Source of the DNA: Ophiura sarsii
Taxonomy: Eukaryota; Echinodermata; Ophiuroidea; Amphilepidida; Ophiuridae
DNA length: 64,000 bases
Reading direction: 5' to 3'
NCBI GenBank assembly: GCA_035610835.1
Contig: CM069459.1
Span: 61,583,918 to 61,647,917 of the forward strand
Positions 35,088 to 47,637 of this stretch are shown here, one piece after another (the first letter of the stretch is position 1; each line of letters starts with the position of its first letter). A model generated the notes under the pieces. The model was not told the origin of the DNA. It saw nothing but the letters and a program-made list of their open reading frames with translations, and did not search any database. The translations under genes were made by a program, and so were the position numbers.

Positions 35088-36719
35088 AAACTAACAAATG
35101 TAGACACTAAAATCACCCCTTTGTCAGTTTATTTCAACAATGTTAGCCTGTAGGTCATAAACTCCCAAATGCTTATAATTCGAATTGCGATTTCGGCAAC
35201 ATTAATTTCAAATTGTCAAGGGGCATGTACAGGGTGTTAGTTCTATTTTGTTAAAGTTGTATTCATGTTTAGATAGGTCAACCACATATTTTCGACAGGG
35301 TAGAAAAATAATCCTTTTTTTTCATTTTGTAAAGTAATTCCACCCCTAAATGTGATTCTAAATATGGTAATGACGTTTAAGCATTTTTACATTTTTGAAA
35401 CATTTTGTTAACTATTGGCATGTCATCTGTAGATGCCGTGTCGAAAGTGATCTAGCAGAAATGTGTTGATGGTTTAAAAGGAATGATTAATATCTTCTCT
35501 ATTGCATGAATTTAAAACGGCTGAATTTAATGGCTGTGGGCAATGTTTTGTATTTTCATTAAAATATCTTATTTTTGAATATAATTGAAAGATAGTCACA
35601 CTACTCATTTGTTTATGTCAATTCCGCGTTGATGAGAGCAAGTAAACACATTGTACACTCATCCCGTTCCTAGCTTGTTTTTTTCCTCAAATTTAACGCG
35701 GAATGATAACATCTTTGTGATACAGAAAATGATTGAAATTGAATCTGTTGAACAATGCCACTTTGGGAAAAAATGTGGTCAAGAGTTATTTCAGCGTATG
35801 TCAAAAATGGTTCTATTCATATACATGATTTCTTCACCAAATATTTCCAACAACCAATATACTTGTTTTTATAATGCCTAAAATACCTTATAATAATGAA
35901 TTCTCATAATTGGGTTGAAATCATTCAAAATCACCCTGTATTAAGGATGATAAAGTGCTCAACAAAAGAAAGTCATACAATTGGTTTAGGTTCTCTAGAG
36001 CGACTTTCGACTTTTGTTGTTGACCAAACAGGCTAGATAGACATGTTTATGAATCTTTTTGGCACAATTTGATACCAAATATGCCAACTAACAACAAAGA
36101 TAAACCATGATTAGCACCATTTAAATATACTTTGTCACTATTCGAATATGGAGATCACGAAACGGTGACAAAAAAGATTCACATGGAAGCAAAACTGTCC
36201 TCCAGTTATGTGCACTCTTCATTACTGGTTTACCCCTTATACTATTGGTCAAGCGATCAACAACAAAAATCATGTCGGCTCCAAGATTTGATCATTTGGC
36301 AGTTTTCATGTCTATTTGTCACAACAAAGTTATTAAAGGTAATGGCTATTGGAAATTTTATAATTCCTGGCTGGAAAATGACGATAATATCTCAGCGTTA
36401 TATAATTAAATATACTTATTGATGAATGTATATATATATCATACCATGTTGTCTCCCAAATTATTTTGGGATCTCTGTAAAATGAAAATTCGTACCTTTA
36501 CGTTGGACTTGGGTCTGTCTCAAAAGGTGATGAAAAGCGATATGAAAAATATTGAGAGTGAGCTTCAAAAGATCTATGACAAGTGCATTGATCTCAAAAA
36601 TCAATACCATAATTGTAAGATGCAATAGGTCAGAAAGTCACAAACTGGTCCAATGTTTCACTTCTAATAATGTTGAGAAATGCACCAATTTTGATTAAAT
36701 GGGACAAAACTTAAGTTTT
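35088..36719. other. Non-coding DNA with one possible short-ended mariner MITE
   Basis: CAGGGTG at 35230 and its complement ending at 35938 are each flanked by TA, suggesting a 709-bp mariner-type element with only about 7 bp of terminal repeat. The remainder has frames of 69-96 codons (35651-35881, 36132-36422, 36419-36628) that I do not recognise. Confidence 0.4.
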
Positions 36720-37185
36720 ACATGCTTAATGACCCACAAACTATATATTGTTGGAAAGCTTATGATTCAAGGTTTTTCATTTTTGCAAAAAAGAATCAAA
36801 TTATACAGGGTGTGTAAAATTTGTATAGGGTGGAACATAAAAAAGTTGATCGTTTTTGCTATTATATGAAATTTAAACGTTTGTGCTCATTTACTTCGCG
36901 ATTTAGTGTATTTCAACAAGTTACCATTGACAACCATTTTTTTTAATGGGTAATTGCACGAGGAACTAATACGCACAGTAAAATTATGATTGGGATCGGT
37001 ATAAAATTATTATTGAGCTTTAATCAAAATATGAAAAAAATCGATATATTTTGAACGTTCTTAATCACAACATGTTACTATAAGGTCCTGTTTAAATTCA
37101 AGTAGCTTATTTGGATTCCTTGTGAGATTACCGTTCAGAAAATATATACTTTTGGGGTAGAACAAGTAGTTATTGCGATATGCTA
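36720..37185 (+). repeat. Old diverged copy of the large-inverted-repeat family
   Basis: Landmarks occur in the same order as in the right arm at 21770-22160: GGAAAGCTT, then a block like AATGGGTAATTxCAxGAGGAA, then ATGATxGGGxTxGGTATAAA, and finally TTCAGAAAATATATACTTT. Identity is patchy but collinear over about 450 bp. This makes the inverted-repeat arms members of a dispersed family rather than a one-off duplication. Confidence 0.65.
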
Positions 37186-38888
37186 ATTCGAATCTCAGAT
37201 GGTGTAAAATATAAAATTCTGGACATGCAACGGGAAGGGTGTCGAGTTCAAAACACATGGCCATAATCAAAATATACCTGGTATCATGATATGCATTGAT
37301 TTTTAAAAGGCGTTCGATATTGAACATTGAACGTCATGTATATCAATTATGTCGTGATATTAAACGTACGTCTTAAATATCATAACCCAATGCTTTTAAT
37401 CGATTGTCACATTGTACATACTTGCTATTATTATATTATATTATTTTGTAAATATTGATGTTATTATATTAATATATTGTGTATCATAGAATAAAGAATA
37501 AAGAAACAAAATGTATGCATTGTGTGAATACTTTCAATTTGTCATGTAAAAAGTGTCTAAGACGACAAATTACTCAAATAATATATCGTACAAGATAATT
37601 AATTTGTCATGCAAGATAATTAATTTGTCATGCAGACAAAAATTAATTTGTCTTCCTTGCTGTTACAACTTGTCACTTGACAAAAACCTGCAGACGATTG
37701 CTAGCACAGAAGTAAGACATTTGCAGATTTTATACTTTTTGCCATGATTTAATTTAAGATTTGCATTTCAAAAGAAAAAAAATGCCCTTTAATGATGTTT
37801 AAATGTGAAAATATGAGAATAGTGCTGTTAGTCATGAATGATGAAATATTTCCTAACAAGAAATATAAAGGGGGTTTGCATACAGCTTTTTTTTCTGAGA
37901 TCGTACTGTGTCGTTTTTCTGAAAAAAAACACCCCATATTTAATGTAGGACAGTTCATTTTATTGTTCGAACGGACGTTAAATGAATTACTATATACATT
38001 AGGCCATTATTTTCTAATATTGATACTTTGTGTATTCACCAAACTCAACAAACCATGAAGATATACATTACAGTAATATCAATGTTTCATGAAGGGCGCA
38101 ACGTCTAAATGTGAGTTGAATAATTAAATGGTTCAATAATTGAGCATACAATATTATCCCAATAGCATTTGACTTATCAATTTGCACTCAAAATGGTCTT
38201 GATACGAGAGCATAATATCGTATTATTTTTAAATACCTCCATATTATGCTTCAGTTTCAGTTTCAGTTGAGGCAAACAATTATATTTTAACATTAAGAAT
38301 GACAAACTATATTACAACGTAAGTGTGTACCCAATGGTACGGGGTGGGTGGGTGGGGGTGGGTGATGGGGTGGTATTGGAGGGTGGGGGTGGTCCACGTA
38401 ACAAAAGTCTTAGGACACTTTGCAATCCCGCATGCTACAAATTGAGAGAAAACTCTTGGAACCCATTAAACTACTGTGTTAGCCGTTTGATATTATAGGT
38501 TTACACATTGATGAAGGAATTTATATTTAATTTATGAGTAATATTAGCTTGACATTAATACTAAGTAATCTCTTTTTGTTCCGCTGAGGCAAAAATATAA
38601 TCGAATCCAATCATATCGGACCATTTTGACAAAAACTTGAAATCTACTATCGTTACAAAAGAGTTTGTATTTTCCATCAAACATGTCCGATTTTCGTAAT
38701 CTAAAATTCCCAAGAAAGCAGGGCATTTGCGCAATATATATATGGGAAAAAAAATCGTATTATCTCGGTATATCATTCTGAGACACCCTGTACTTTGCGA
38801 TGCTTATTACATACACGTATGAAAAAGCGCAGCAAGATATTTTTTAATTTTTTTTACACTAAAACGCACATTAGCAACTATCATAATT
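37186..38888. other. Non-coding AT-rich DNA with a G-rich tract
   Basis: No gene was recognised. Short direct repeats of GATAATTAATTTGTCATGC occur at 37595-37635. A G-rich tract at 38339-38394 could form a G-quadruplex. The frames at 37792-38058 and 38544-38776 have no recognisable similarity. Confidence 0.45.
38339..38394 (+). repeat. GGGTG-rich tract, possible G-quadruplex
   Basis: At least six runs of three or more G, separated by 1-6 bases, occur within 56 bp. Confidence 0.75.
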
Positions 38889-39134
38889 CGAGGGCTCAGA
38901 CACAAAAGGCCTTATCTCCATTTTGACCATTTTGAGAAAAAGGCTATTGAAGATTTTGAAACACATTGGGGAGATAGAGATGAGGCCTTGTGATACTGGC
39001 TATAACTTTGAAAGGGGTTGTGTTATGGAAATAAGGTTGTGTGCTATGGAAAGAGAATTTCTTTCTGAAAATGTTGATACCAACATCTAATTTTTGAAAA
39101 AAATGGAGATAGGCCTTTTGTTAATGAGCCCTCG
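38889..39134. mobile_element. MITE, 246 bp
   Basis: The left end starts CGAGGGCTCAGACACAAAAG and continues to about 38924. The right end is its near complement (about 39100-39134), including AAAATGGAGATAGGCCTTTT. ATT flanks both sides (38886-38888 and 39135-39137). The 3-bp duplication would fit PIF/Harbinger only loosely, so the superfamily is open. Confidence 0.75.
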
Positions 39135-39529
39135 ATTAGCTTGGCTTGTTGTGGACGTGTTTAGACGTACATGTAGGAAGTTGGCCGACGATAAGACCAC
39201 CGTTTGTCTATGGATACGCGTATTCACCTGATAACCAAAGGTATGGTATAAACATGAAAGTGGTTTTAATAAGTTGTTGCTTTTATGAGAAAATATGATG
39301 ATATGCCTAATTGATTGAATCCAATCATCATAGTTATTAAGAGCGATTTCACTCTAATAGATTCAATTAAATACTACAATAGGGGATCATTTTTTATTTA
39401 GATCTAATTGCCTGTCTCAATTATAAAACTAGCGATACCTGTTGAATAGCTTAATTGCCTTTTAGTCATAACGCATCGCTCGTGTGTTTTTTCTCTGGAT
39501 CAGACATTCCGTTTTGCCACTCGCATAGC

Positions 39530-39626
39530 TGGAGAGGACCTATATTAGAAACCAGTGACAGTTACTGCTCTAACACAGTAACGGCTTAATATAGGAATTG
39601 TGTGGATTTAAAGGACACAATAAATT
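39530..39626 (+). promoter_or_regulatory. Putative promoter and 5' UTR of the HYR gene
   Basis: A CCTATATTAG block at about 39540 lies some 85 bases upstream of the first ATG and could act as a TATA-like element. The leader is short and AT-rich and holds no upstream ATG in the last 60 bases. This rests on position only; no transcript evidence is available. Confidence 0.3.
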
Positions 39627-39675
39627 ATGATGAAAGGAATCCAATTCACCTTACTCGTGTATATAAGTTTCATAG
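39627..39675 (+). CDS. HYR/EGF secreted protein, exon 1 (signal peptide)
   Basis: The exon starts with two adjacent ATG codons and encodes MMKGIQFTLLVYISFIG/A, with the last codon split after its first base. The hydrophobic FTLLVYISFIG core after a lysine is a standard signal peptide, so the product is predicted to enter the secretory pathway. A consensus donor GTAAGT starts at 39676. The intron is phase 1, matching the phase of all later exons. I chose this start because the preceding sequence gives no longer open frame and the splice to 42426 restores reading through ACWPPN. Confidence 0.75.
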
Positions 39676-40224
39676 GTAAGTTCTGATTTAATAATAGCGT
39701 AAGGCCCTTCATAATCGAGTTTGAGTTTCCTATTGCAGGTTTAATCAAGGGACGAGCTAACTTTTAATCATTAAGATTACCTCTTATTTTTCTTTATTTG
39801 AAACAAGTGGTCGGGGCCAATTACAACCTATTATAACGAGGTCTCTGCATTTAATTTATTTTCAAAGAATGATTAATTTGAAACTCAAGTAATGATCTAT
39901 GTTTATATACATCATCATTAGCTGATATGATTAAAGTCAGAAAGTAGCAAATTAAAGTTTAATGAAAGTCATTTTAAAGGTGAAAATCCGTAATGAAAAT
40001 AAAATAATAAAATATTTTGTAATTCTCAATTTTGGACAAGGGCGGTTAATAGGAAACTCAAAATCAGTGAAGGGCCTAAGGCATATTATATATTAATTGA
40101 ACTGGTCGAATATGGAACGTTAATTTTCGTCCGGCGGCCAAGCCCGTTGGAAGTATGGGGTGCTGTACATTTCTAAGTCTTATATCAAGAAGGTGTGGGG
40201 TCGGGGTCCAGGGGCCTGCTTAAG

Positions 40225-40594
40225 CAGTGGCGGCACCAGCATCATCATTTGGGGGTAAAAAGGGGAGCAAGATTTTTTTAGTGGCATGACAAAAAGAAGA
40301 TGAGCGCAAAGCGCGCAAAATTATTTGCCATTTTACGCTAACATTGTCAAATTTGGTATAATTCTAACTAATTTGGTATAATTTGTTTATGCTAAAATGG
40401 TCCAATTTGGGTCTAGTTTAACCTAATTTGATAAGAAAATGCGCGCAAAGCACGCAAAAACAATTTTCATTTTATGCTAAAATTGTCAAATTTTGTCTAA
40501 TTTTAACTAAATTTAAATTATTTGAGGGGGCAAAGTGGGAGGGTGGATATTTTTGGGGGGAGGGGGGGGGGGGGGGGGGGTGGCGCCGCCACTG
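40225..40594. mobile_element. hAT-type MITE, 370 bp, in intron 1
   Basis: The ends are CAGTGGCGGCACCAGC and the complement of CAGTGGCGGCGCCACC. The flanking 8-mers TGCTTAAG (40217-40224) and TGCTTAAA (40595-40602) agree at seven of eight positions, as expected for an ageing hAT duplication. The interior carries two CpG-rich GCGCAAAGCGCGCAAAA-type blocks near 40302 and 40442, and a G run next to the right end. Confidence 0.88.
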
Positions 40595-41009
40595 TGCTTA
40601 AAGGCCCCTAGTGGGGGTTCAGGGTGTTGGATTTTAGCATGTCTGATTGGCCTAGAAAAGCTCTCCTTGCTATGAATATTTACATTTATATACTTGTAAT
40701 AAACTACAACTTGGTTCAGAGACACAAAAAACGAGACACACTAATAAAAGGCCCAACATAGACAGGTAGTTTACTAGCTCATCTTACTTTGGCAATCTCC
40801 CCCGGGCTGATCAGACTGGCTCACAGTCAGATAGATAAACACTCAGACACCATAGGCGTGTGCAAGGATAGCTATGATATATACCATCAGGTATGCGGCG
40901 CGAGTGGCCTATTTTGAGGCGTTTGGTTCTAGGCCCGCTTTTAGGGTCCCAATATAAAATGTTTTTATTGTCGAGACCCGTATTGTTTCATAATGTTGAA
41001 ACCTGTAGA

Positions 41010-41310
41010 ACTAAAATGGTCCAGAAAAGTTCCTGCGCGCGAATTAGTTTGAATGTTTCATTAGTAAACAAATTGGAAATGTTAACACCATAAAGGCCCA
41101 GAAAAACGTTCCTAAGCCATCTTGTTAAGCTTAAAGATGTCAAGTTTTTAAACTAAAATGGTCCAGCAAACGTTCTTGAAGCAATCTTGTTATGGATGAA
41201 TAATGAAACATTAAAACTACAACGCGCAAAGTGCGCAAAAATTTCCATTTTTTAAAATTAAAATGGTCCATAAAACGTTCCTGAAGCCATCTTGTTATGC
41301 TTGAGCCATT
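41010..41310 (+). repeat. Degenerate tandem repeat in intron 1
   Basis: Three to four diverged units of about 90-120 bp share AAAATGGTCCA, AACGTTCCTGAAGC and CATCTTGTTA. One unit includes a CGCGCAAAGTGCGCAAAAA block near 41223. Confidence 0.7.
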
Positions 41311-41885
41311 AAACAATTGAAACTAGTTGCAGTACAGGTGCAATTTCTACTTGGTCATATTAAATCGTTGTGTAGTGTAATACCCTTTTTATAAAACAAT
41401 ATAAATCAGTAAGCCTACCATATTATTGGACATACACTGTACATTGATTCAAAAACTCTAAAACTCTCAGGGGTGCGCTTTGAAAAACCCATGGGGGTTG
41501 CTGTATCACCCCAAGCACACCACTTCCCACGGGCTTGCCGGCGGCAGCATTTTCGGACACATTTGTTTCACTCCGTGAAAAATAAATTAAACAGAACCGT
41601 AAGATGACTTTGTTACTTTGATATGTGTAGTACAGTGGTTGTACATGTAGGTGGGATCTGTGCATGGATTGGTTGATCACACTAACCAGCGTTAAAAATA
41701 ATGCTCTACGGAACGATTCCGTATCCTATTATTTTGGGGGAAAAAATACGTAATATTTCATTTAGGGAGTCCATAATTTTAAGGCAATTTCTAGCAGTGT
41801 ATTATAATGAACATTGTAAAATGTAATAAGATATGTTCCGGGGCCAGTATGAAAAAGACTTGTTGCCTTTCTATCGCTCAGTTAA

Positions 41886-42237
41886 TCAGTTTTTCATTTC
41901 ATTTTCATTTCATTTTTTTATTGATAATGTGTCGTGGCCAAACGGCCAAACTGTACATTATTGACAGATTTAAAAATACATTAAAATACAAAGATTAAAA
42001 CACCAAACAATACGTAGAAGAAGACATAAAAAATCAAAACAAATCACCCAAACCACAGTCACACCAAAAAAAAAGGCTGTCGCATACATCAAAAAAAGGA
42101 TGAACATAAAAAATAATTGATGTTTCACGCGGCCAGGGATAAAGCTTGTACAAGCCTGTACAAGCTGAACTAATCCTGTCACCACCACGCACAAGGACCA
42201 TCTGATCCTGCGTGCCGTGGACACGAGAAGAAGAAGA
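41886..42237 (-). mobile_element. Retroelement-like 3' end, antisense in intron 1
   Basis: On the minus strand the sequence ends in AATAAAAAAATGAAATG-type repeats at about 41925-41886, the usual form of a LINE or SINE tail with a polyadenylation signal. The body (to about 42237) has no reverse transcriptase motif that I recognise. The family is unassigned. Confidence 0.45.
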
Positions 42238-42425
42238 ATTAAAAATTAACTGACAATGCATATTAATTACTAGCAATAGTGTTATCAGTGTGATGAAGCA
42301 TTGTCAGCTATAATATTCCCAAATGTTTACAACTGATTTGCATTTGGATTTGTATTACACATTAGTTGTTAGGGTTATTGTGTCATTATGTGAAATGTAT
42401 GCATATTTCTCTATACACACTGTAG

Positions 42426-42707
42426 CTTGTTGGCCACCCAATGCAGACGCATATCTATGCACATTGAAACGTCGCTATGACCCGTCGACTAGAAGAGCCA
42501 GGTGGGCGATGCCAAAAAACGACCTCTGCTTTTGTCAAGGAGTACTCGCCCCTGAAAACAGAGGTACTGCTAGCTGTCCAGAAGCTACACAGGATGAATA
42601 CAGCGGATCTGACATGTGGTATACTGACAATCCACGTCCTCTCACCTTAAGGATAAATTGGACCCCAGAGAAGCTCAACCAACTTCTTGATAGAGTTGAA
42701 TTTTGTA
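42426..42707 (+). CDS. HYR/EGF secreted protein, exon 2 (cysteine-rich segment)
   Basis: This 282-bp exon sits between an acceptor CACTGTAG and a donor GTAAGT, phase 1 at both ends. It encodes about 94 residues with cysteines in ACWPPN, AYLCTLKRRYD, NDLCFCQGVL, TASCPEATQ and VEFCS. Charged and aromatic residues include RRARWAMPKN and SGSDMWYTDNPRP. It follows the signal peptide directly, so it forms the N-terminal extracellular module. I do not recognise the domain; six cysteines suggest a disulfide-bonded fold. Confidence 0.75.
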
Positions 42708-43804
42708 GTAAGTTATTTTAAACCAATTTTACGACACCGTCAATGTGTGCCAAAATGGCCATTTTTTGAAGTCTGTTACGATCAAATCCTTTACAAACCT
42801 CGATATTAATTTCTTTAAAATAATTGATAAGATGCCCCAGTAGCTAGTTTTTACTGTCTTTGGTCCAAAACACTTTACTATTTTGATTAAAAACAAGAAA
42901 CATATACATCAATGTTTGCATCCAACTGTTTTTCTCCAATGTCTGACATCGTACTGGGGTCGGTTTTATGAGAAAAAACCTCATATTAAGAATTGGTAGA
43001 AAAAAGTGTTTAGCTTATTTATCTCACCATTATATTATGACATGAATGTTCCGTTTATATATTCATTTAAATAGTGAGATTATAGAAAATCCATTAGCAA
43101 TACATTTTCGAAATACCGTAGATCAGTTTATCTCTTTGAATGAAACTTAATCACTGTTGTCAAAATAAAGGCTAAATACTCTTGAATTAGTCGCTTTTAG
43201 TTGTCTGAATTGCCTCAAGTTTTAATTACAACCCATTCGTGGTAGTCTTGTTGAACGAACCAAGGGCTTTGTTTTTGATACATTGAGAAAACACAATGTA
43301 GCGCCGGACACATCCAGCAAAATTATATTTCTATTTTCCAAGCAGAGGGGCCAAATTGTTACTCTTAAGTGCTGTTTGAACATTCGTTGGACAATTTACA
43401 AATTAACCTGTACGTATACCATCATCGATTTTATTAAAGAAAAAATATTCTAAATGCAGCAATGTCTCTTTTCATAAATTAAGTAACGTAATACTTGATT
43501 TTAATACATGTTGGCGATAATATTTAGGTGTTGCATATCTCATGAACAGAAATTATTACGGTAGAATTTAACACATTTTGTGTAGCATGCAAGGATATTA
43601 GGATGCTCATTTTCCGTGGGCTACAAACTATTTATTATTTACCAACATCAAAATTCTTACCAGCCAGCCGGGCGTGTGTTTTTCAAAATGTACCCGCCCG
43701 GCGCAAAATGTACCCACCTCGGGCGTGCGGGTGGGTACTACATGTATGTACACTCCTGGTTAAAATCAAAGCATTTATCAATATTGTATTTACATTCGTT
43801 ACAG
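42708..43804 (+). other. Intron 2 of the HYR gene
   Basis: This 1.1-kb AT-rich intron begins GTAAGT and ends TTCGTTACAG. I see no repeat or extra exon in it. Confidence 0.65.
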
Positions 43805-43918
43805 CTAAAAACGAGTGCGATTCTCATCCATGTCAGAACGGGGCTACGTGTCGTGACGACATTGGATCATTTATTTGCGTTTGCCAACCGGGTTACGTGG
43901 GGAAAACATGTCAGAAAG
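43805..43918 (+). CDS. HYR/EGF secreted protein, exon 3 (EGF-like domain)
   Basis: The exon encodes one complete EGF-like domain in 38 codons, phase 1 to phase 1. Residues [14 protein letters not shown], then RDDIGSF, then [14 protein letters not shown] show the six cysteines in C1-C6 EGF order. The D/N-x-N-E-C start and the hydroxylation-type D/N followed by F/Y are suggestive of calcium binding, though the first acidic residue is replaced (TKNEC). EGF modules in extracellular proteins are normally encoded by single phase-1 exons, as here. Confidence 0.93.
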
Positions 43919-44981
43919 GTAGGTAAACAACTTCCAAAACTCTAACCGTTCTACGGGCTCAATCTGAAACAATATGTTCCAGGGCTCACCATCGATCCAC
44001 AGTTTTCGAATTTCAGATTATATAGTTTTAATTGATTTTTTCTCCACATTTTGGATTTTTTTAAAGAATGTCACATTTTCAATGTTTTTTTCCTTAATTC
44101 CTAAAATTGTTGAATAGTTTAAAGCCATTTTATAATACCAAATTTGAGTATGGACTATATTAGTGACATAATTTAATATACGGGGTCCTTGTGTGATGTT
44201 TTTGACAATATTGGCCTACCGGGTTGACATTTATTTTGGTTTCATATTTGTTTATGGAAACAGTACCCTTTTTAACCTCAGATAGGCTCATGAAAACATT
44301 TATAGCAAGATATTGTTTTATTTTTACCCAAATATAGTCAAATTTGTCATTTTGACTCAGATATATTCTTTTTGGGACCCCACTGGAAATAAGTTGGCAT
44401 ATTAGTCCTCTATGGAATACACTGTATCCCATTCAATGTCACCTAACTATCGAGATATGATCAATTCAATAACAAGAGTGCAAATCCCACTTTGGCCACT
44501 TTTGAACAAGAAAATCACTTTCAACTGAAAAAAACTGCCTTTGTTATTCCGACGATGAATACGATGATGTCAATGTATCGTTTTAAAATAACGTCTAAAA
44601 TCATATAAATGATGATATGTCATAGATAATACGGATGTGTTTCTGGTCAATTCAACTAACTATCAACATTTAATAGGTAGATTATTAATTTATTTGATTG
44701 ATTATGTTCAATGACACTTGAATGACGATTCTAATAAAATTGCTCTCTAATACATGAATAGTGCCCATAGCTGAATTGTAACATACCGACTAGTAGATTT
44801 GCCATAATTTGATAACGCAAGCTCCAAAATGGATAGATATAAATTTCTTATGGCACATTAAAGATTGCTGAACATAATTATTAGTATTTCGTAAACAATC
44901 TTTATGATTTTTATTGCAAAACAAATCATGTTTTACGTGGGAATTTGTGTTAACACACACTGTATCGTATCCACTTTGTAG
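43919..44981 (+). other. Intron 3 of the HYR gene
   Basis: The 1.06-kb intron begins GTAGGT and ends CACTTTGTAG. No coding or clear repeat is seen. Its last 100 bases (around ACACACTGTATCGTAT) resemble the sequence before HYR exon 2, which marks one edge of the duplicated unit. Confidence 0.6.
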
Positions 44982-45224
44982 ATACTGCGAAGCCAGTTAT
45001 CAACAATTTGCCATCCAATATCATACAACAAACTGACAGCGGTTTGCCAACAGCAACTGTAACGTGGATCGAACCGACAACTACAGACAACTCCTGGTCT
45101 GTAATTATGACATCATCCCATCATCCAGGGGAAACGTTCCTGATTGGCTCAACAGCCGTGAATTATACATCAGTAGATTCCAGTGGAAATGTGGAAACAC
45201 AGACATTTGACATTACTATTATAG
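44982..45224 (+). CDS. HYR/EGF secreted protein, HYR domain 1
   Basis: This 243-bp, phase 1-1 exon encodes one 81-residue HYR (hyalin repeat) domain, an immunoglobulin-like fold found in extracellular and adhesion proteins. Visible family features are KPVINNLP, VTWIEPTTTDN, MTSSHHPGETF, GSTAVNYTSVDSSGN and TQTFDI. The two conserved HYR cysteines (in the usual CP and C-F positions) are absent. NYT is a potential N-glycosylation site. It is followed by donor GTGAGA. Confidence 0.92.
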
Positions 45225-46023
45225 GTGAGATATATATTGTCGAATTACGAGGATTGGTATATATGTAATGAAAGTGATCTTGTTATGAGACGCATGAGTG
45301 AGTTTATCGACAACGACAACGACAACAGAAAAGCACAAAGTAGCCCACACACATCAATACTATGACTTGTAATAACTTACTCGTACAGGGCATTTTAATA
45401 CCCATTGTATGTAGATTTGTAAACCATTCTATAACATGCGTGGTACCCAGTGGTGGCACTACGGGAGGTGCCCCCCCCCCCCCCCCCCCCCTCCTCCAGT
45501 CGTGACATAAAATAAATAAATAAAATGAACATCCACAATTGTCACGTGGGGTAAAATCGTTCTTGACAAATGGCCGAATTACGTGTATTTCATGGAGGTA
45601 TTAATTTAGTGCGCCCCCATTACGATTCGATGGATGTTCACGAATCACGAGCAACGAGCACTATCTGCTCATGTGCTTGTGTAAAGAGTGTGCCATGTAG
45701 ACGTGGTAGATGGCGCCATACTGCAGTTCATGTTGTCGATGGACCTCAAAGTGGTATCGTGTTTATTTTATAACCACATTCTACATCACAATTGTTTGCA
45801 CAATTTCTTTAAAACGTCAATCGATTGCTGATTTTCCACATGTGACCATCTGTTAACAACCATGTGATATCCTTGAACATTTGAATATTAGATGTTTTTA
45901 ACACGAAATATTGCTAAATATAATTATTAATATTTCGCAAACAATCTTTATATCTTTCATTGCCAAAAGAGTCATTTTCACCAGAAACACTTTTTTAACA
46001 CACTGTATCGTATCTCTTTCTAG

Positions 46024-46266
46024 ATACTGAGAAGCCAGTTATCGACAACTTGCCATCCGATATCATACAACAAACTGACAGCGGTTTGGCAACTGCAACT
46101 GTGACGTGGATCGAACCAACAACTACGGACAACTGTTGGTCCGTAACTATGACATCATCCCATCATCCAGGGGAAACGTTCCTGATTGGCTCAACAGCCG
46201 TGAATTATACATCAGTAGATTCCAGTGGAAATGTGGAAACACAGACATTTGACATCAATATTATAG
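46024..46266 (+). CDS. HYR/EGF secreted protein, HYR domain 2
   Basis: This is a 243-bp exon of the same phase as HYR 1. Differences include VIDNLPSD, GLATATV and TTDNCWSV; the cysteine in DNCW is not at a conserved HYR cysteine position. NYTSVDSSGN is retained. The acceptor is TTTCTAG and the donor GTGAGT. Confidence 0.92.
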
Positions 46267-47637
46267 GTGAGTTAAAACTATCTTCAAATAATGATGGTTG
46301 GTCAATATGTTATGAAAAAGCATCCACCTTTAATAGTCATTTTGATAATAAATTACGAATTTTTATTTTGGATTTTATCATCTTTTGGAATCATGTTTAT
46401 GTTTTATTGTCGAATTACAAAGTGTGTCTATTTTAAATGTACCTGTAACTGAGGCAATTTTGAAACATTATTGAGTATGCTTGACGTTCCTTTTTAAACC
46501 ATCATTTGAACAAAATACACATATTTATTGATTGTTTAATTCATTTGAACGTTAATTTCCCAATTCCCAGTGTATAGGTTATCCTTAAAAGTATTTCTCT
46601 ATCTTTTGCTGACATATCTGACTACATGAAAGTGTACTAATAACGACGTTAATATCAATTCGTTACGATTCGAAGGATTTTGATGAATCGTGAGCATTCT
46701 ATGTTCACGTGACCTTAACTTGTGTTTAGGGTGTACCACATAGATGGCACCATAAATTGTAGCTCATGTTGTCGATAGACGCCAACTATGGTATCCTGTT
46801 TATGACATAACAAAACACAATTAGTAATTTAATTACATTATATACCATGGTACCACAGCGCTTTAGAAAAAAATAACAAAACAATATAAAATCGGTGTTA
46901 AAAGGAAAACAGTCCTATTCATGACATCAAGCATGGTAGGAAAACACATAGTTATCTATTATTGACCAGTTTAATTGAACACAGAGCTATAATATTCAAT
47001 AACACGATTTTAAACTGCACATCCCCAACCTGTGATTATTTGAAATTCGCGGCTTGGTTGTCTGTGTCGAAAGTGCTGATGGGATAGCCATACCTACAAT
47101 CATAGAAAAAAGGTGTTCGAACACTGACCATTGTTTGCACCGTTTAGTTACCATATAGTATGCATTTTTAGAGTCATGTGAAAATACCAATTTGCATCTG
47201 CTAGCCTGAAAGCCCCCCTTCAATATACCCCTCCCCTCCCCCCACCAATCAATGTTGCTAGGCCACGGGCTGATGTTTGGCAAGTTGGGCGACTCAACAT
47301 TGATCAGGGGCGAAAGGGGAATGACTTTACATTAGGCCTACTATAAAGTGTTCGAACACTTTTTTTCTAACATTGTAGTATTGTCACGTCCTCGTTACTA
47401 AAACCGACTCATCAGCAGGTCGCTGCACGTAAATATGCTACCATGATAGGATGCTGACACTTTACTCAGATATACGATGTGCAAGTTTGCCCATAATGGC
47501 CTACCAACTTTAACTTGTAACTTGTGTAGCATCCTTTATTATATATATACCTTAAACGCCATATACATGATATATGCGACATATATACCGCATGATATGA
47601 TGTATACTTACACCCACGCTGATATCTCCCTTTGTAG
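46267..47637 (+). other. Intron between HYR 2 and HYR 3
   Basis: Besides the duplicon blocks it holds an extra segment at about 46980-47370, with the palindrome GTGTTCGAACAC at 47113 and 47350 and a CCAATCAATGTTG...CAACATTGAT inverted pair. That pair resembles the CATCAATCAATGTTG region of the 2405-bp satellite. It is a probable unassigned repeat. Confidence 0.5.

Larger units (their letters stand above)
39676..42425 (+). other. Intron 1 of the HYR gene
   Basis: This 2.75-kb intron starts GTAAGT and ends CACTGTAG. It carries a hAT MITE (40225-40594), a degenerate repeat around AAAATGGTCCAGAAAACG (41010-41310) and a minus-strand retroelement-like 3' end (41886-42237). No additional coding exon was recognised. 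Confidence 0.65.

Noticed and set aside
36806..38790. A 2-kb TA-flanked element with CAGGGTGT ends
   Set aside because: Only 8 bp of the ends match, and homology to the inverted-repeat family runs across the proposed left boundary, so the pairing is probably chance.
45455..45500. hAT end at CAGTGGTGGCAC beside a C run in a HYR intron
   Set aside because: No partner end or 8-bp duplication was found nearby; it may be a fragment.
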